NCBI GenBank assembly: GCA_947589575.1
Contig: CANQBM010000001.1
Span: 310,001 to 374,000, forward strand
Source: an uncultured Clostridia bacterium
GTDB taxonomy: Bacteria; Bacillota; Clostridia; Oscillospirales; Acutalibacteraceae
Direction: 5' to 3'
Length of the DNA: 64,000 bases
Position 1 is the stretch's first letter. Each line of letters begins with the position of its first letter. The notes below the pieces were generated by a model. It saw nothing but the letters and a program-made list of their open reading frames with translations, searched no databases and had not been told where the DNA came from. Of the stretch, positions 35,555 to 44,592 are shown one piece after another. The translations under genes were made by a program, and so were the position numbers.

Positions 35555-37644
35555 TGCCGGTCCTCCAAACTTGCTAAATATGCCTGACCAAGGGCAATGC
35601 CGCCATCGCCGCAAGGTACCTTTTCATTAATATATACCGAAAAGCCTTTTTCTTCAAGTGTCAAAATTGCAAAAGAGGTTAAAATTCTGTTATTAAACAC
35701 GCCTCCGCTCAGTACAATCTGATTTACGCATTGTTCTTTTTTGTATTTTTCGGCAAGGGCGCATATCAGATTGCAAAGCATCATATGGAAGCCGAGGGCA
35801 AGCTCCTCTTTTTTTACCGTGTTTAAAGCATTTTTGATTTGCTTTAATATTATTACAGGGTCAAGAGAGGGAGTCAGATTATATGCCTTGTCAGCTTTTT
35901 TTGCGGCGCTTTCAAGGGCGCAGGCGCATTCACCCTCATATGAATTGTAATGCTTAATGTCAAGCAGAGAGCATACTGCGTCAAAAAGCCGTCCCATACT
36001 TGAGGAAAGAACGGTATTAATATTATTTTCAAGCGCTCTGTCAACAAGCTTATTACCGCCGAGGTAACACTCAAGAGCAAGCCTGCCGTTTTTTGAAATC
36101 TCATCAGACGCGAGCATTTTTGTATATTTTAAATGCTCAACACGTTTAAAGCTTTTTCCGTTAATGAGAAATACCTCGCTTCCCCAAACAGCGCCGTCGT
36201 CACCGTAGCCGGTTGCGTCAAAAGCAAATGCAAGTATTTTCCCTTTCAATTTATGCTCCGCGATTACAGAAGCGGCGTGGGCCTTGTGATGCTGTATCTT
36301 AACACTGTTTTTACAGATGTTTGAAGAATAGTAATCAGGGTGGGCGTCCGATACTGTTTTGTTTAGATTAAATCCATGAAGAGAAGCAAAACGCCTGATA
36401 TTTGATTTATAGCTTTCAAATACATCACATTTTTCAAGGTCGCCGAAATATTGGCTTAGGAAAACATATTTGTCCCTGTGAAAGCCGAATACTGCCTTTA
36501 GGTCGCCTCCGAGGCACAGTGTGTCTGCTTTTGCACAATTATCAATCTCAATTGACAGGGGAACATAACCCCTTGCCCTTCGTATAAACTGGGTTCTCCC
36601 TGCGACAACGCGCACGATACTGTCATCAATGGGAGTTAATATTTCACGGTTGTGTGAAAGTACATCAACACCAAACTTATTTATCTCGTTATCATTAATT
36701 ATTATAGGCTCACCGCTGATGTTTGCGCTTGTCATAACAAGGGGTGATATTCTGTCAAGCAGCATAATCTGAATAGGATTACAGGGCAGGAATGCGCCTA
36801 TATAGTCGCTTTCGCCGCAGACTGATTTATCAAAATCTCTTATTTTTTCAAGCAGTACAATCGGACGGGCAGGGGATTCAAGCAGTTCTTTTTCCTTGAT
36901 ACTGACCTTGCAGTAATTTCTTATTTCATCAATAGAGGAAAACATAACAGCAAACGGCTTTGATTCCCTGCCTTTGATTTCTCTGATTTTTTTAACGCTT
37001 TCGGGATTGTCCGCATCGCAGGCAAGATGGTATCCACCGATATCCTTTATAGCAAGTACTTTGCCTTTCCTCAATATTTCAACAGCAGTTTCTATTGAAA
37101 TATTTGTTACGGGTCCGCAGTTATTGCAGGCAATCGTTTGTGCGTGGCACCGCCTGTCATATACTGATTTATATTCCGCTTTACAGTTGTCACACATATC
37201 AAATTCCGACATTGTGATATTTTCTCTGTCATAAGGCAGTTTATTAATAACGGTATATCTCGGTCCGCAGTTTACACAGCTGATAAAGGGATGGTTATAT
37301 CTGCGGTTGCCTTTATCTTTCAGTTCGGCTTCACATTCCCCGCAAGTTGCAATGTCCGGAGTGAGGAAGGGAGTGGCGTTATCATTTGTTGAGTGAACAA
37401 TACTGAAGTCGTCAAAATCAGCGTCCTCTATATTTTCAATACTATATTCTTTTATTTCAAACATGGTAATAAGGCGTCGGACAAATTCGTCCAACGCCTG
37501 TTCTTTGCCGCTGATTATAAGCTTGACGTTTCCGCCCGAATTTTTAACCCGGCCTTTTATATCAAGGTCTTTTGCGGTACGCAGCGCGGCGGGTCTGAAT
37601 CCTATGCCCTGAACAATACCGTGAAAGATTAATTTCTTTGTCAT
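35545..37644 (-). CDS. hypF: Carbamoyltransferase HypF
   Basis: 699 aa. Domains in order: acylphosphatase (HGIVQGIGFRPAALRTA), two zinc-finger pairs (CGECEAEL, CVNCGPRY, CDNCKAEY, CNNCGP), a YrdC-like nucleotide domain (about 185-370), and a Kae1/TobZ-like carbamoyltransferase domain with HHKAHAASVIAEH and FDATGYGDDGAVWG. It moves a carbamoyl group from carbamoyl phosphate to the terminal Cys of HypE. It lies five bases after the last ech gene, so hydrogenase and maturation genes appear to be one transcript. Confidence 0.97.
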   Translation of the reverse strand: MTKKLIFHGIVQGIGFRPAALRTAKDLDIKGRVKNSGGNVKLIISGKEQALDEFVRRLITMFEIKEYSIENIEDADFDDFSIVHSTNDNATPFLTPDIATCGECEAELKDKGNRRYNHPFISCVNCGPRYTVINKLPYDRENITMSEFDMCDNCKAEYKSVYDRRCHAQTIACNNCGPVTNISIETAVEILRKGKVLAIKDIGGYHLACDADNPESVKKIREIKGRESKPFAVMFSSIDEIRNYCKVSIKEKELLESPARPIVLLEKIRDFDKSVCGESDYIGAFLPCNPIQIMLLDRISPLVMTSANISGEPIIINDNEINKFGVDVLSHNREILTPIDDSIVRVVAGRTQFIRRARGYVPLSIEIDNCAKADTLCLGGDLKAVFGFHRDKYVFLSQYFGDLEKCDVFESYKSNIRRFASLHGFNLNKTVSDAHPDYYSSNICKNSVKIQHHKAHAASVIAEHKLKGKILAFAFDATGYGDDGAVWGSEVFLINGKSFKRVEHLKYTKMLASDEISKNGRLALECYLGGNKLVDRALENNINTVLSSSMGRLFDAVCSLLDIKHYNSYEGECACALESAAKKADKAYNLTPSLDPVIILKQIKNALNTVKKEELALGFHMMLCNLICALAEKYKKEQCVNQIVLSGGVFNNRILTSFAILTLEEKGFSVYINEKVPCGDGGIALGQAYLASLEDRQCV

Positions 37645-37649
37645 CAGGA

Positions 37650-38231
37650 TTACTCCTTGTGAAGTGTTACAATTCCTTTTTCACCGTCATCGTCGGCGGC
37701 GCTCAATGCCTTGAATTTTACGCACGCGTCAATACATGCGCCGCACTGTACGCATTTGTCACGGTTAATTGACCATGTTTTTTCACCTGTTCGGTCAACT
37801 GTAATACATTCCTGGGGACATTTTCTTGCGCAGAGTCCGCAGAGAATACATTTAGACATATCGTTCACAATCTTACCGGGCTTAGTCTCCGTAACAGGCA
37901 GGCTGTATGTATCAACAATTTTTTCGGTTGAAGGAGAAGAATATCCCGGATGTATTGAAAGACATTTTTTGGGGCACGCATTTACACACGCAGAGCACTG
38001 CACACAACCCATTCTTTCAATGGACCACGTTTTATTTGCTCTGTCAACCGTGATTGCACCTGACATACATTTACGCGAGCATATTCCGCACATAATGCAG
38101 TCGTCAATATTAATTTCAATGTGGCCTCTGCTTCTTTCGGGATACTGCCTTTGAACAGCGGGATAGTCAGCGGTAGCAGGTTTTGAGATTAAATTCTTTA
38201 ATGCTGTGAAAGAAAAATTCATAATTGCCAT
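37650..38231 (-). CDS. echF: Ech hydrogenase ferredoxin subunit EchF-like
   Basis: 193 aa with four C-x2-C-x2-C-x3-C motifs in two pairs (CIMCGICSRKC and CVQCSACVNAC; CILCGLCARKC and CVQCGACIDAC), hence room for four [4Fe-4S] clusters. The usual NuoI/EchF subunit has two, so the protein looks like a duplicated two-cluster ferredoxin module; both halves share the phrase K-T-W-S-I. It would pass electrons from soluble ferredoxin to the EchC small subunit. GGAGG precedes the ATG. Confidence 0.88.
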   Translation of the reverse strand: MAIMNFSFTALKNLISKPATADYPAVQRQYPERSRGHIEINIDDCIMCGICSRKCMSGAITVDRANKTWSIERMGCVQCSACVNACPKKCLSIHPGYSSPSTEKIVDTYSLPVTETKPGKIVNDMSKCILCGLCARKCPQECITVDRTGEKTWSINRDKCVQCGACIDACVKFKALSAADDDGEKGIVTLHKE

Positions 38232-38244
38232 AAAACTCTGCCTC

Positions 38245-39324
38245 CTATCTTTCCGTACAGCTTATGCAGGGGTCGATTGTCAGAATTTGAAGCGGTACGT
38301 CGGCAAGCTCCGAGCCCGGAAGAATATGAATAAGAGATTCAATATTTGTAAAAGTCGGTGTGCGTACTCTGAATCTCTCAAGGAATTTAGTTCCGTTAGC
38401 TTTAGCGTAATAAATAGCTTCACCGCGTGGCTGTTCTGCTCTGACAAACGCCTCACCGTCAGGATTTCCTTTAATCGGTACTGCTATCGGTCCGTCGGGA
38501 ATTTTATCAACAAGCTGTCTGATAATATTGAACGACTGGAAAACTTCACCGATACGTACCGCGCACCTTGCATAGCCGTCGCATTCATCTGACGTGATTA
38601 TATCAAAATCAATTTTATCATAAGCCTCATATCCTGTTTTACGTGTATCAATTTCAATGCCTGCGGCTCTTGCCATAGGACCTACGGCACCGAGCCGGAC
38701 AGCGTCCTCCTTGGTCAGAATTCCTACACCCCTCAGACGATATTCAACCGTGTAGTCTTTAAGAAATGTATTCGCAAGCTTTTTAAAATCCTTTTCTATA
38801 TCATCAAAGATATTTACAAAGCTTTTCAACATTGAGGAGTCCATATCCTTAAGAACACCGCCGATTTTATTTACGGAGAAAATAACGCGTCCTCCTGTTG
38901 ATGCCTCAAACATATCAAGGACTCTTTCTCTCATTCTCCAGCATTGCATAAAGAGCGCGTCAAAACCAAAAGCGTCCGCTAAAAGACCGAGCCACAAAAG
39001 ATGTGAATGAATACGGCTCATCTCACCCCATATAGTTCTTAAAAACTTTGCTCTCTCGGGAATCTCCGCGCCGAAGATTTTTTCTATCGACTCACAGTAG
39101 CACATACCGTGCTTGAAGGAGCAGATACCGCAAATTCTTTCAATAACATACTGGTAGTCGTTAAAATCTCTTTTTTCAGCCAGACTTTCCAGTCCTCTGT
39201 GAACAAATCCGATTGAAGGAATTGCCTCAATAACCTTTTCGTCCTCAAGAACCAAGTCAAGATGAATAGGCTCAGGAAGCACAGGATGCTGAGGACCGAA
39301 CGGAATTACTGATCTTTCACCCAT
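38245..39324 (-). CDS. echE: Ech hydrogenase large (catalytic) subunit
   Basis: 359 aa, NuoD-like. The two Cys pairs that hold the Ni-Fe site are RICGIC (Cys65, Cys68) and DPCISC (Cys353, Cys356). The protein ends just three residues after the last Cys (TER), so there is no C-terminal peptide for a maturation protease to remove. Some group 4 hydrogenases are known to be made this way. HSHLLWLGLLADAFGFD and the conserved RGVGILTKEDA block fit the Ech branch. The ATG overlaps the echD stop (TAATG). Confidence 0.95.
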   Translation of the reverse strand: MGERSVIPFGPQHPVLPEPIHLDLVLEDEKVIEAIPSIGFVHRGLESLAEKRDFNDYQYVIERICGICSFKHGMCYCESIEKIFGAEIPERAKFLRTIWGEMSRIHSHLLWLGLLADAFGFDALFMQCWRMRERVLDMFEASTGGRVIFSVNKIGGVLKDMDSSMLKSFVNIFDDIEKDFKKLANTFLKDYTVEYRLRGVGILTKEDAVRLGAVGPMARAAGIEIDTRKTGYEAYDKIDFDIITSDECDGYARCAVRIGEVFQSFNIIRQLVDKIPDGPIAVPIKGNPDGEAFVRAEQPRGEAIYYAKANGTKFLERFRVRTPTFTNIESLIHILPGSELADVPLQILTIDPCISCTER

Positions 39325-39716
39325 TATTCTTCAGCCTCCTCTTCCTTTTTAATAACCTTTACAGTTTCTTTAATTTCCTTTTTGAAAGGGGTTTTCTTTG
39401 CTATTCTGTAAAGTTTGTTGTTATAGTCGGGATTTATAGACGTTACTTTAACACCAAAAAGCTCTTTCATTTCGTTTTCGTAGAGCATTGCCGACGGAAA
39501 AAAGTCGGATATTGTGTTTATTTGTGTGTCAATCGGAACAATTACCTTATAATTTTCAAAGGTATAGTCAAACGCCACAGAGTAAATAACCTCGTTATAG
39601 CCTTCAAATGCTGTCGCGCAAATCTGTACAAGACGATAGCCGGCTCTCTGTTTTTCAAGCATAATTCTGTAAAGGGTAGGAATATCAACCGTTTCAAGAG
39701 TATATTGCTCGCTCAT
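39324..39716 (-). CDS. echD: Ech hydrogenase subunit EchD (NuoC-like)
   Basis: 130 aa. FDYTFENYKVIVPID, SDFFPSAMLYENEMKELFGV and the C-terminal Lys/Glu-rich tail match the 30-kDa NuoC-type subunit of Ech complexes, a peripheral structural subunit contacting the large subunit. Starts exactly at the stop of echC (TAA-ATG). Confidence 0.9.
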   Translation of the reverse strand: MSEQYTLETVDIPTLYRIMLEKQRAGYRLVQICATAFEGYNEVIYSVAFDYTFENYKVIVPIDTQINTISDFFPSAMLYENEMKELFGVKVTSINPDYNNKLYRIAKKTPFKKEIKETVKVIKKEEEAEE

Positions 39717-40151
39717 TTATTTACCCTCCTTGAGTTTAACGCTTTTTTCCTTAAGCAGTGCAAGCGACTGAACAACACCGTCAATGATTGCCTCAGGTCT
39801 TGCAGCGCATCCCGGAACATAAATATCAACCGGGATAACCTTATCAACACCGCCGAGAATATTGTAGCAGTCCTTGAATACGCCGCCGTTGCAGGCGCAA
39901 ATTCCGATTGCGCATACAACCTTAGGCTCAGTCATCTGCTCATAAATTTGTTTTACAACATCTTTGTTTTGCTCGTTTACAGAACCCGTAATGAGCAGAA
40001 TATCCGCATGCTTCGGATTGCCTGTGTTAATTACACCAAAGCGTTCAACATCGTAAACAGGAGTTAAACAGGCAAGAACCTCAATATCACAACCATTACA
40101 GCTTGAGCCGTCATAGTGCATAATCCAGGGCGATTTAGTTATGTCAGCCAT
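39717..40151 (-). CDS. echC: Ech hydrogenase small subunit (NuoB-like)
   Basis: 144 aa. SSCNGCDIEVLACLTPVYDV holds the first two cluster ligands (Cys18, Cys21). Further Cys residues lie in AIGICACNGG and VPGCAARPEAII, completing the proximal [4Fe-4S] site beside the Ni-Fe centre. As in other Ech small subunits only one cluster is present. Three bases separate its ATG from the echB stop. Confidence 0.95.
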   Translation of the reverse strand: MADITKSPWIMHYDGSSCNGCDIEVLACLTPVYDVERFGVINTGNPKHADILLITGSVNEQNKDVVKQIYEQMTEPKVVCAIGICACNGGVFKDCYNILGGVDKVIPVDIYVPGCAARPEAIIDGVVQSLALLKEKSVKLKEGK

Positions 40152-40153
40152 GC

Positions 40154-41041
40154 TTATACCCCCTTAATAAACACTTCAAGAATAAAAACATTAAGCGCGC
40201 CGATGATAATTGTTGTCAGCCATGAATTCTTGAACATCTTCTGCCACTTAAGTCTTGAATTTGTATTGTCAACAAGAATAAGAATAAAGTATATTACAGA
40301 AATTGCGGCAAGTGCAATTAATACAGTCCACCATTTTGCATTGATGAAAAACAATGCGATAACACCCATAAGAAATACGTTTTCATACCAGTGTGAAATC
40401 TCGACAATAGCAAACATCTCGCCGGAGAATTCGGTTGTTATACCTTTTACCATTTCCTGATGCGCATGGTGGCTGGTTGCAAGGTCAAACGGATGCTTTC
40501 TAAGCTTTATTGTAAGAATGAATACAAATCCCACGAATACACCGGGAAGTAAGATAATAGGGAGAATGCCGTTGTTTGTGACAATTTCTCTTACTTTAAA
40601 TGTTCCTGTTGAAAGATAAAAGCCTACCGCTGTCAGCAGTACCATAGGTTCATATGCAAGCATCTGTACCATTTCGCGGCTTGCGCCCATACTTGAATAC
40701 GGCGAATGACTGCTTGTTGCCGCAAGTATAAGAAAAAGGTTTGCAGTTGTAAGCGCAAAGAAAACAAGAAGCAAATCAAAGCCTCCGAAAAATAAGCAGC
40801 CTGTGAATATTACAAAAACAAGAAAGGTTAAAAGATAGAAAACCTGAACGTGATTAACTACGACTGTTTCCTTTTTTAAAAGCTTAATTACATCGTAAAA
40901 CGACTGCAAAACAGGAGGGCCCTGTCTGCCCTGCATACGAGCGGTGATTTTTCTGTCAAAGCCTGACATTAAGCCGCCGATAAGAGGAGCAAAAATAATG
41001 TAGGCGGCAATACTCAGTATGATTTTTATTGTACCTGTCAT
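40154..41041 (-). CDS. echB: Ech hydrogenase membrane subunit EchB (NuoH-like)
   Basis: 295 aa with about eight membrane helices. The conserved loop FDRKITARMQGRQGPPVLQS, then FYDVIKLLKKE, and PFDLATSHHAHQEMVKGITTEFSG mark the NuoH/HycD family that links the catalytic arm to the ion-pumping unit. The ATG overlaps the echA stop (TGATG) and has GGAGGTG upstream; a longer start 25 codons earlier lies inside echA and is rejected. Confidence 0.95.
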   Translation of the reverse strand: MTGTIKIILSIAAYIIFAPLIGGLMSGFDRKITARMQGRQGPPVLQSFYDVIKLLKKETVVVNHVQVFYLLTFLVFVIFTGCLFFGGFDLLLVFFALTTANLFLILAATSSHSPYSSMGASREMVQMLAYEPMVLLTAVGFYLSTGTFKVREIVTNNGILPIILLPGVFVGFVFILTIKLRKHPFDLATSHHAHQEMVKGITTEFSGEMFAIVEISHWYENVFLMGVIALFFINAKWWTVLIALAAISVIYFILILVDNTNSRLKWQKMFKNSWLTTIIIGALNVFILEVFIKGV

Positions 41042-42951
41042 CAGAATGCACCTCCTATTGAAATAACCATAATTGCAATAATAAATATAGTTGAAATTAT
41101 GATTGAAGGATTCCAAAGCTTTTTCTCGCCGAAAATATCTTCCATATACCAGTTAGCAAGGAAGAAACGTCTTTTTTCACCCATAGAGTCAATATAATTC
41201 ATTTGGTCTCCGGCATTGACACCGCTTATGTAACGGTCAACCTTTCTGTATTTGGTATGACGCGCGGAAATCCACGATACACCCGGAATAACAAATATAG
41301 CAATAAGCATAATCATCATAATGATGATATTATCGTTTGAGATAACCTGTGACGCATCATTAAATACCGTATGAATATAAGGCATAATAACTTTTGATGA
41401 AATGAACGGGAAAGCAAAGCAAAGCAAAATCATAAATGCGGAGTGGATTAAAATAGAAATCCACTGATTAGCGGAAGTTGTGTTTTTTGCCTTAACGTCA
41501 TTATATTTTGACGCCAGCACGGTTGCAATCCATTTCATCCAGTAAAACAGTGTTGTTGCACTGCCGAAGCATACAAAAAGAATAAGTATTATAGAACCGC
41601 TGTCAATAAAGGCTTTAAGCGCAGCCCATTTTGAAATAAGCATGCCAAACGGTGCAAGAAACATACCTGCAATACCGATAACAAGCGTCCACGCAAGGTG
41701 AGGGTGACGGCGGACAAGACCGTGCATTGTTTCAATATCCCTTGAGCCTGTTGCGTTTTCGATAGCTCCGACTGTCTGGAACAGGAGTGATTTTGATACG
41801 GCATGGAATATCAAAAGGAATATGCCCGACCAAACGGTTTCCTCAACACCTATGCCTGCGCATGCCGTAATCAGACCGAGGTTTGAAATTGTTGAGTAAG
41901 CAAGTACCTTTTTGCCATCGCTGACAGTGATTGCGAGCATTGACATAATGAGAAATGTAAATCCGCCCACAAGGCTTACCATTGTACCCGCATATGTTCC
42001 CGCGAGAACAGGTGATAATCTTAAAAGCAAATACACCCCGGCTTTAACCATTGTTGCACTGTGAAGAAGAGCTGAGGAGGGCGTGGGAGCGACCATTGCC
42101 CCGAGAAGCCATTTTGAAAACGGCAGTTGGGCGCTCTTGGTAAGAGCGGCAAAGGAAAGCAGAATAACGGGGATAATAACGATTGCACCGTCGCAGAGAA
42201 TGAGACTCTGCATATCTGTTATTTTAAAGCGTATTCCCGCAAGCACAATGGCAGCTGCAAAGCCGCAGCCTCCCAAAAGGTTCATCCATAAAGCTCTGAA
42301 ACAGTTGTGAATTGCCTGCGCTGTTCTTGTGTAGCCGATAAGCAGGAATGACACAACGCTTGTTATTTCCCAAAAGAAATACATCCAGATAAGACTGTTT
42401 GAAAGAACGAGTCCGAACATTGCCCCGAGGAAAATGTAAAGCAGAGAAAAGAAATATTTTCTTCTGTCCTTAAATTCTGTATGGTGATTATGGTAATCCT
42501 TCATATATCCGCAAGCATAAACTGTGATAAGCGTACCTATAAAGGCAACAATGAGCACCATAATTACCGTGAGGTTGTCAATATATATTTTTTTAATTTC
42601 CTGATGCGGAGCGTTTCCGCTGAGCTCATACCAGAACATCAGCGCGGTTTGCGCGATTGAAAGTAAAGCGGCAAAAAACTGCTTGTATTTAAAACTCAGA
42701 ACAGTAACAAGCGCCATCAAAAATGCCTCAACGCCCATCATTGCATAATCAATAATTTCTGTCTGAGGAAAAAATGATAAGCCGCTGCTGCCTGATATAA
42801 AATACTTTGCGGCAAAGACTACGGCCGTACCTATTATGGTAATACTGCTTAAATATGTAATTATTTGTCTTATTTTATCGTTTTTGAATATGCTTAAAAA
42901 CAACGAACTCAAAAAAGGAAAACAAATCAGCGCGATGATTAAACTTTCCAT
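41041..42951 (-). CDS. echA: Ech hydrogenase ion-pumping subunit EchA (NuoL-like)
   Basis: 636 aa with about 16 membrane helices. The Mrp/NuoL core includes FFFWEITSVVSFLLIGYTR (with a key Glu), KSAQLPFSKWLLGAMVAPTP, SSALLHSATMVKAGVYLL and FHAVSKSLLFQ, where membrane Lys and His residues form the ion path. The first gene of the ech-hyp run, with a clear promoter. In known Ech complexes electron flow from ferredoxin to protons drives H+ or Na+ export. Confidence 0.95.
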   Translation of the reverse strand: MESLIIALICFPFLSSLFLSIFKNDKIRQIITYLSSITIIGTAVVFAAKYFISGSSGLSFFPQTEIIDYAMMGVEAFLMALVTVLSFKYKQFFAALLSIAQTALMFWYELSGNAPHQEIKKIYIDNLTVIMVLIVAFIGTLITVYACGYMKDYHNHHTEFKDRRKYFFSLLYIFLGAMFGLVLSNSLIWMYFFWEITSVVSFLLIGYTRTAQAIHNCFRALWMNLLGGCGFAAAIVLAGIRFKITDMQSLILCDGAIVIIPVILLSFAALTKSAQLPFSKWLLGAMVAPTPSSALLHSATMVKAGVYLLLRLSPVLAGTYAGTMVSLVGGFTFLIMSMLAITVSDGKKVLAYSTISNLGLITACAGIGVEETVWSGIFLLIFHAVSKSLLFQTVGAIENATGSRDIETMHGLVRRHPHLAWTLVIGIAGMFLAPFGMLISKWAALKAFIDSGSIILILFVCFGSATTLFYWMKWIATVLASKYNDVKAKNTTSANQWISILIHSAFMILLCFAFPFISSKVIMPYIHTVFNDASQVISNDNIIIMMIMLIAIFVIPGVSWISARHTKYRKVDRYISGVNAGDQMNYIDSMGEKRRFFLANWYMEDIFGEKKLWNPSIIISTIFIIAIMVISIGGAF

Positions 42952-43014
42952 TCAGTATCCTCCTACAAAAAATATTTTTATATATAATATGTTTTAAATA
43001 TTTAAATCAGTAAT

Positions 43015-43043
43015 ATAATAACACTAACTTTATTTACGGTCAA
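43015..43043 (-). promoter_or_regulatory. Promoter of the ech-hyp operon
   Basis: Minus strand TTGACC, 17-bp spacer, TATTAT, about 65 bp upstream of echA. Confidence 0.82.
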
Positions 43044-43125
43044 CTTAAAACTGTTAAAAAAATAGTATGATTTATCAGTTAAAATATTACAATGTTACCG
43101 AATTTTAACTTTTTTGTAATTATTG

Positions 43126-43154
43126 TTGATTTTTGTAATTTTCAGTATTATACT
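43126..43154 (+). promoter_or_regulatory. Promoter of the polysaccharide deacetylase gene
   Basis: TTGATT, 17-bp spacer, TATACT, divergent from the ech promoter and about 60 bp before the start codon. Confidence 0.65.
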
Positions 43155-43171
43155 TATTTATGTATAATGTG

Positions 43172-43189
43172 TTGACAATTTTATGTCAA
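43172..43189. promoter_or_regulatory. Palindrome in the deacetylase leader (candidate operator)
   Basis: TTGACA, six bases, TGTCAA: a perfect inverted repeat of six-base half sites about 12 bp after the predicted transcription start. It could bind a regulator of the downstream gene. Confidence 0.35.
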
Positions 43190-43212
43190 TTAGTTTTATG
43201 GGAGATGAAATT

Positions 43213-44541
43213 TTGGCAAAGAAAATAAAAATTTTAACCTTTTTGATTATTGTTTGTATTCTCATAGGCGCCTGTTGTGCAATTATAGTTGTAAACGGAA
43301 AGAGTATTGACGTTGTAGAAAGCGTTGAAATGGTGGAAAATACAAGTAATTCTATCAACATTAAATGGAATGAGGTTAAAAACGCCGAAGGATATTACAT
43401 ATACTCAGTTGATGAAAAGAGCGGAAAAGCTGAAAAAATCGCAGATATTCAGGATGGTGCTGTCTGCTCATATGAGCTTAATGGTATAGAGAGCGGATCA
43501 ATCTGTAAACTAAAAGTCACGGCGTACAAAACTTTTAATAAAAATGAATATGAAAGCGAAGACGCACAGGTAATAACCGCTTATTCACTTCCGTCAGTAT
43601 CGGAGATTAAGGCATCATCTCCCGAGGAGGGTATCCTCAGCATAAAATGGACCGAGCAAAAAAATGCCCAGGGGTATGAGCTTGAGTACAGCAAAAACAA
43701 GGATTTCAGTGACTCTAAAAAGGAAACACTTACTGAAAACAGTTTCAAGGCGGAAAAACTTACACCTAAGGATATTTATTATGTGAGAGTAAGGTCATTT
43801 ATAAAAATTGATGATAAAAATATCTACGGCGACTGGAGCGGAGTCAGCAAAGCAGACATTAAGGAAAAGCTTGTAATGCCGGCTGATATTGACCCTAAAA
43901 AGCCTATTGTCGCGCTTTCTTTTGACGATGGACCCGCATATGACCAAAACGGTAAAAATTCTACAGAGGAAATTTTAAAGGTGCTTGAAGAGTACGGAGC
44001 AAGAGCCACATTCTTTATGTGCAGTTCAAGAATTGCGGAATCAAATAAAAAGTGCCTGAAAAAAGAAATTGAGATAGGTTGTGAAATCGGCAATCACACA
44101 TATGACCATTCACATTACGGAAAAAGTGTAACTGCGAATGATATTAAGAAAGGCAGTGACACTATCAAGAAGGCGTGCGGAAAATATCCGACAATTTTTA
44201 GATGCCCGGGCGGTATGATGACTTCGGCAATTCAAAAAGAATGCAAGAAAGAGGGTATGCCGATCGCGTACTGGTCGGTTGATACTGAGGATTGGAAATC
44301 GAAAAACGCTGACTCGGTTTATAAAACAGCGGTTAAGTATGTTTATGACGGTTCAATTATCCTTATGCACGACATATATCCTTCTACCGCCGAAGCAGTT
44401 AAGAAAATTGTACCAAAGCTTATTGAGGACGGATACCAAATAGTTACAGTCAGCGAAATGCTTACGGTAAAAAACGGAGGCAAAGCACCGAAGGCGGGCC
44501 AGCAGTATATTGATTATAAAACAATTAACAATAATACGTAA
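43213..44541 (+). CDS. FN3-polysaccharide deacetylase, membrane anchored
   Basis: 442 aa. An N-terminal membrane helix (7-27) is followed by two fibronectin type III domains (about 33-125 and 127-218) and a NodB deacetylase domain: FDDGP (237-241), the zinc site HTYDH (295-299), RCPGG, DTEDW and LMHD. It probably removes acetyl groups from peptidoglycan or a wall glycan outside the cell. The chosen start is a TTG with GGGAGATG upstream; an ATG thirty bases earlier lies in a palindrome and lacks a ribosome site. Paralogous FN3 units are common in Clostridia wall enzymes. Confidence 0.88.
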   Translation: MAKKIKILTFLIIVCILIGACCAIIVVNGKSIDVVESVEMVENTSNSINIKWNEVKNAEGYYIYSVDEKSGKAEKIADIQDGAVCSYELNGIESGSICKLKVTAYKTFNKNEYESEDAQVITAYSLPSVSEIKASSPEEGILSIKWTEQKNAQGYELEYSKNKDFSDSKKETLTENSFKAEKLTPKDIYYVRVRSFIKIDDKNIYGDWSGVSKADIKEKLVMPADIDPKKPIVALSFDDGPAYDQNGKNSTEEILKVLEEYGARATFFMCSSRIAESNKKCLKKEIEIGCEIGNHTYDHSHYGKSVTANDIKKGSDTIKKACGKYPTIFRCPGGMMTSAIQKECKKEGMPIAYWSVDTEDWKSKNADSVYKTAVKYVYDGSIILMHDIYPSTAEAVKKIVPKLIEDGYQIVTVSEMLTVKNGGKAPKAGQQYIDYKTINNNT

Positions 44542-44555
44542 CAGAGTTTGCATAA

Positions 44556-44587
44556 AAAAGGACTATCGAATACCGATAGTCCTTTTG
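44556..44587. terminator. Bidirectional terminator between deacetylase and amino-acid ABC genes
   Basis: GGACTATCG / CGATAGTCC flanked by A and T runs on either side; serves both convergent genes. Confidence 0.87.
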
Positions 44588-44592
44588 TTTTA

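Noticed and set aside
39522-40067. 181-codon plus-strand open frame opposite echC and echD
   Set aside because: Antisense to two well-identified hydrogenase genes; no ribosome site or recognisable domain.
41042-41116. 25-codon N-terminal extension of echB
   Set aside because: It lies in another frame of the echA 3' end; TGATG coupling and GGAGGTG support the later ATG.
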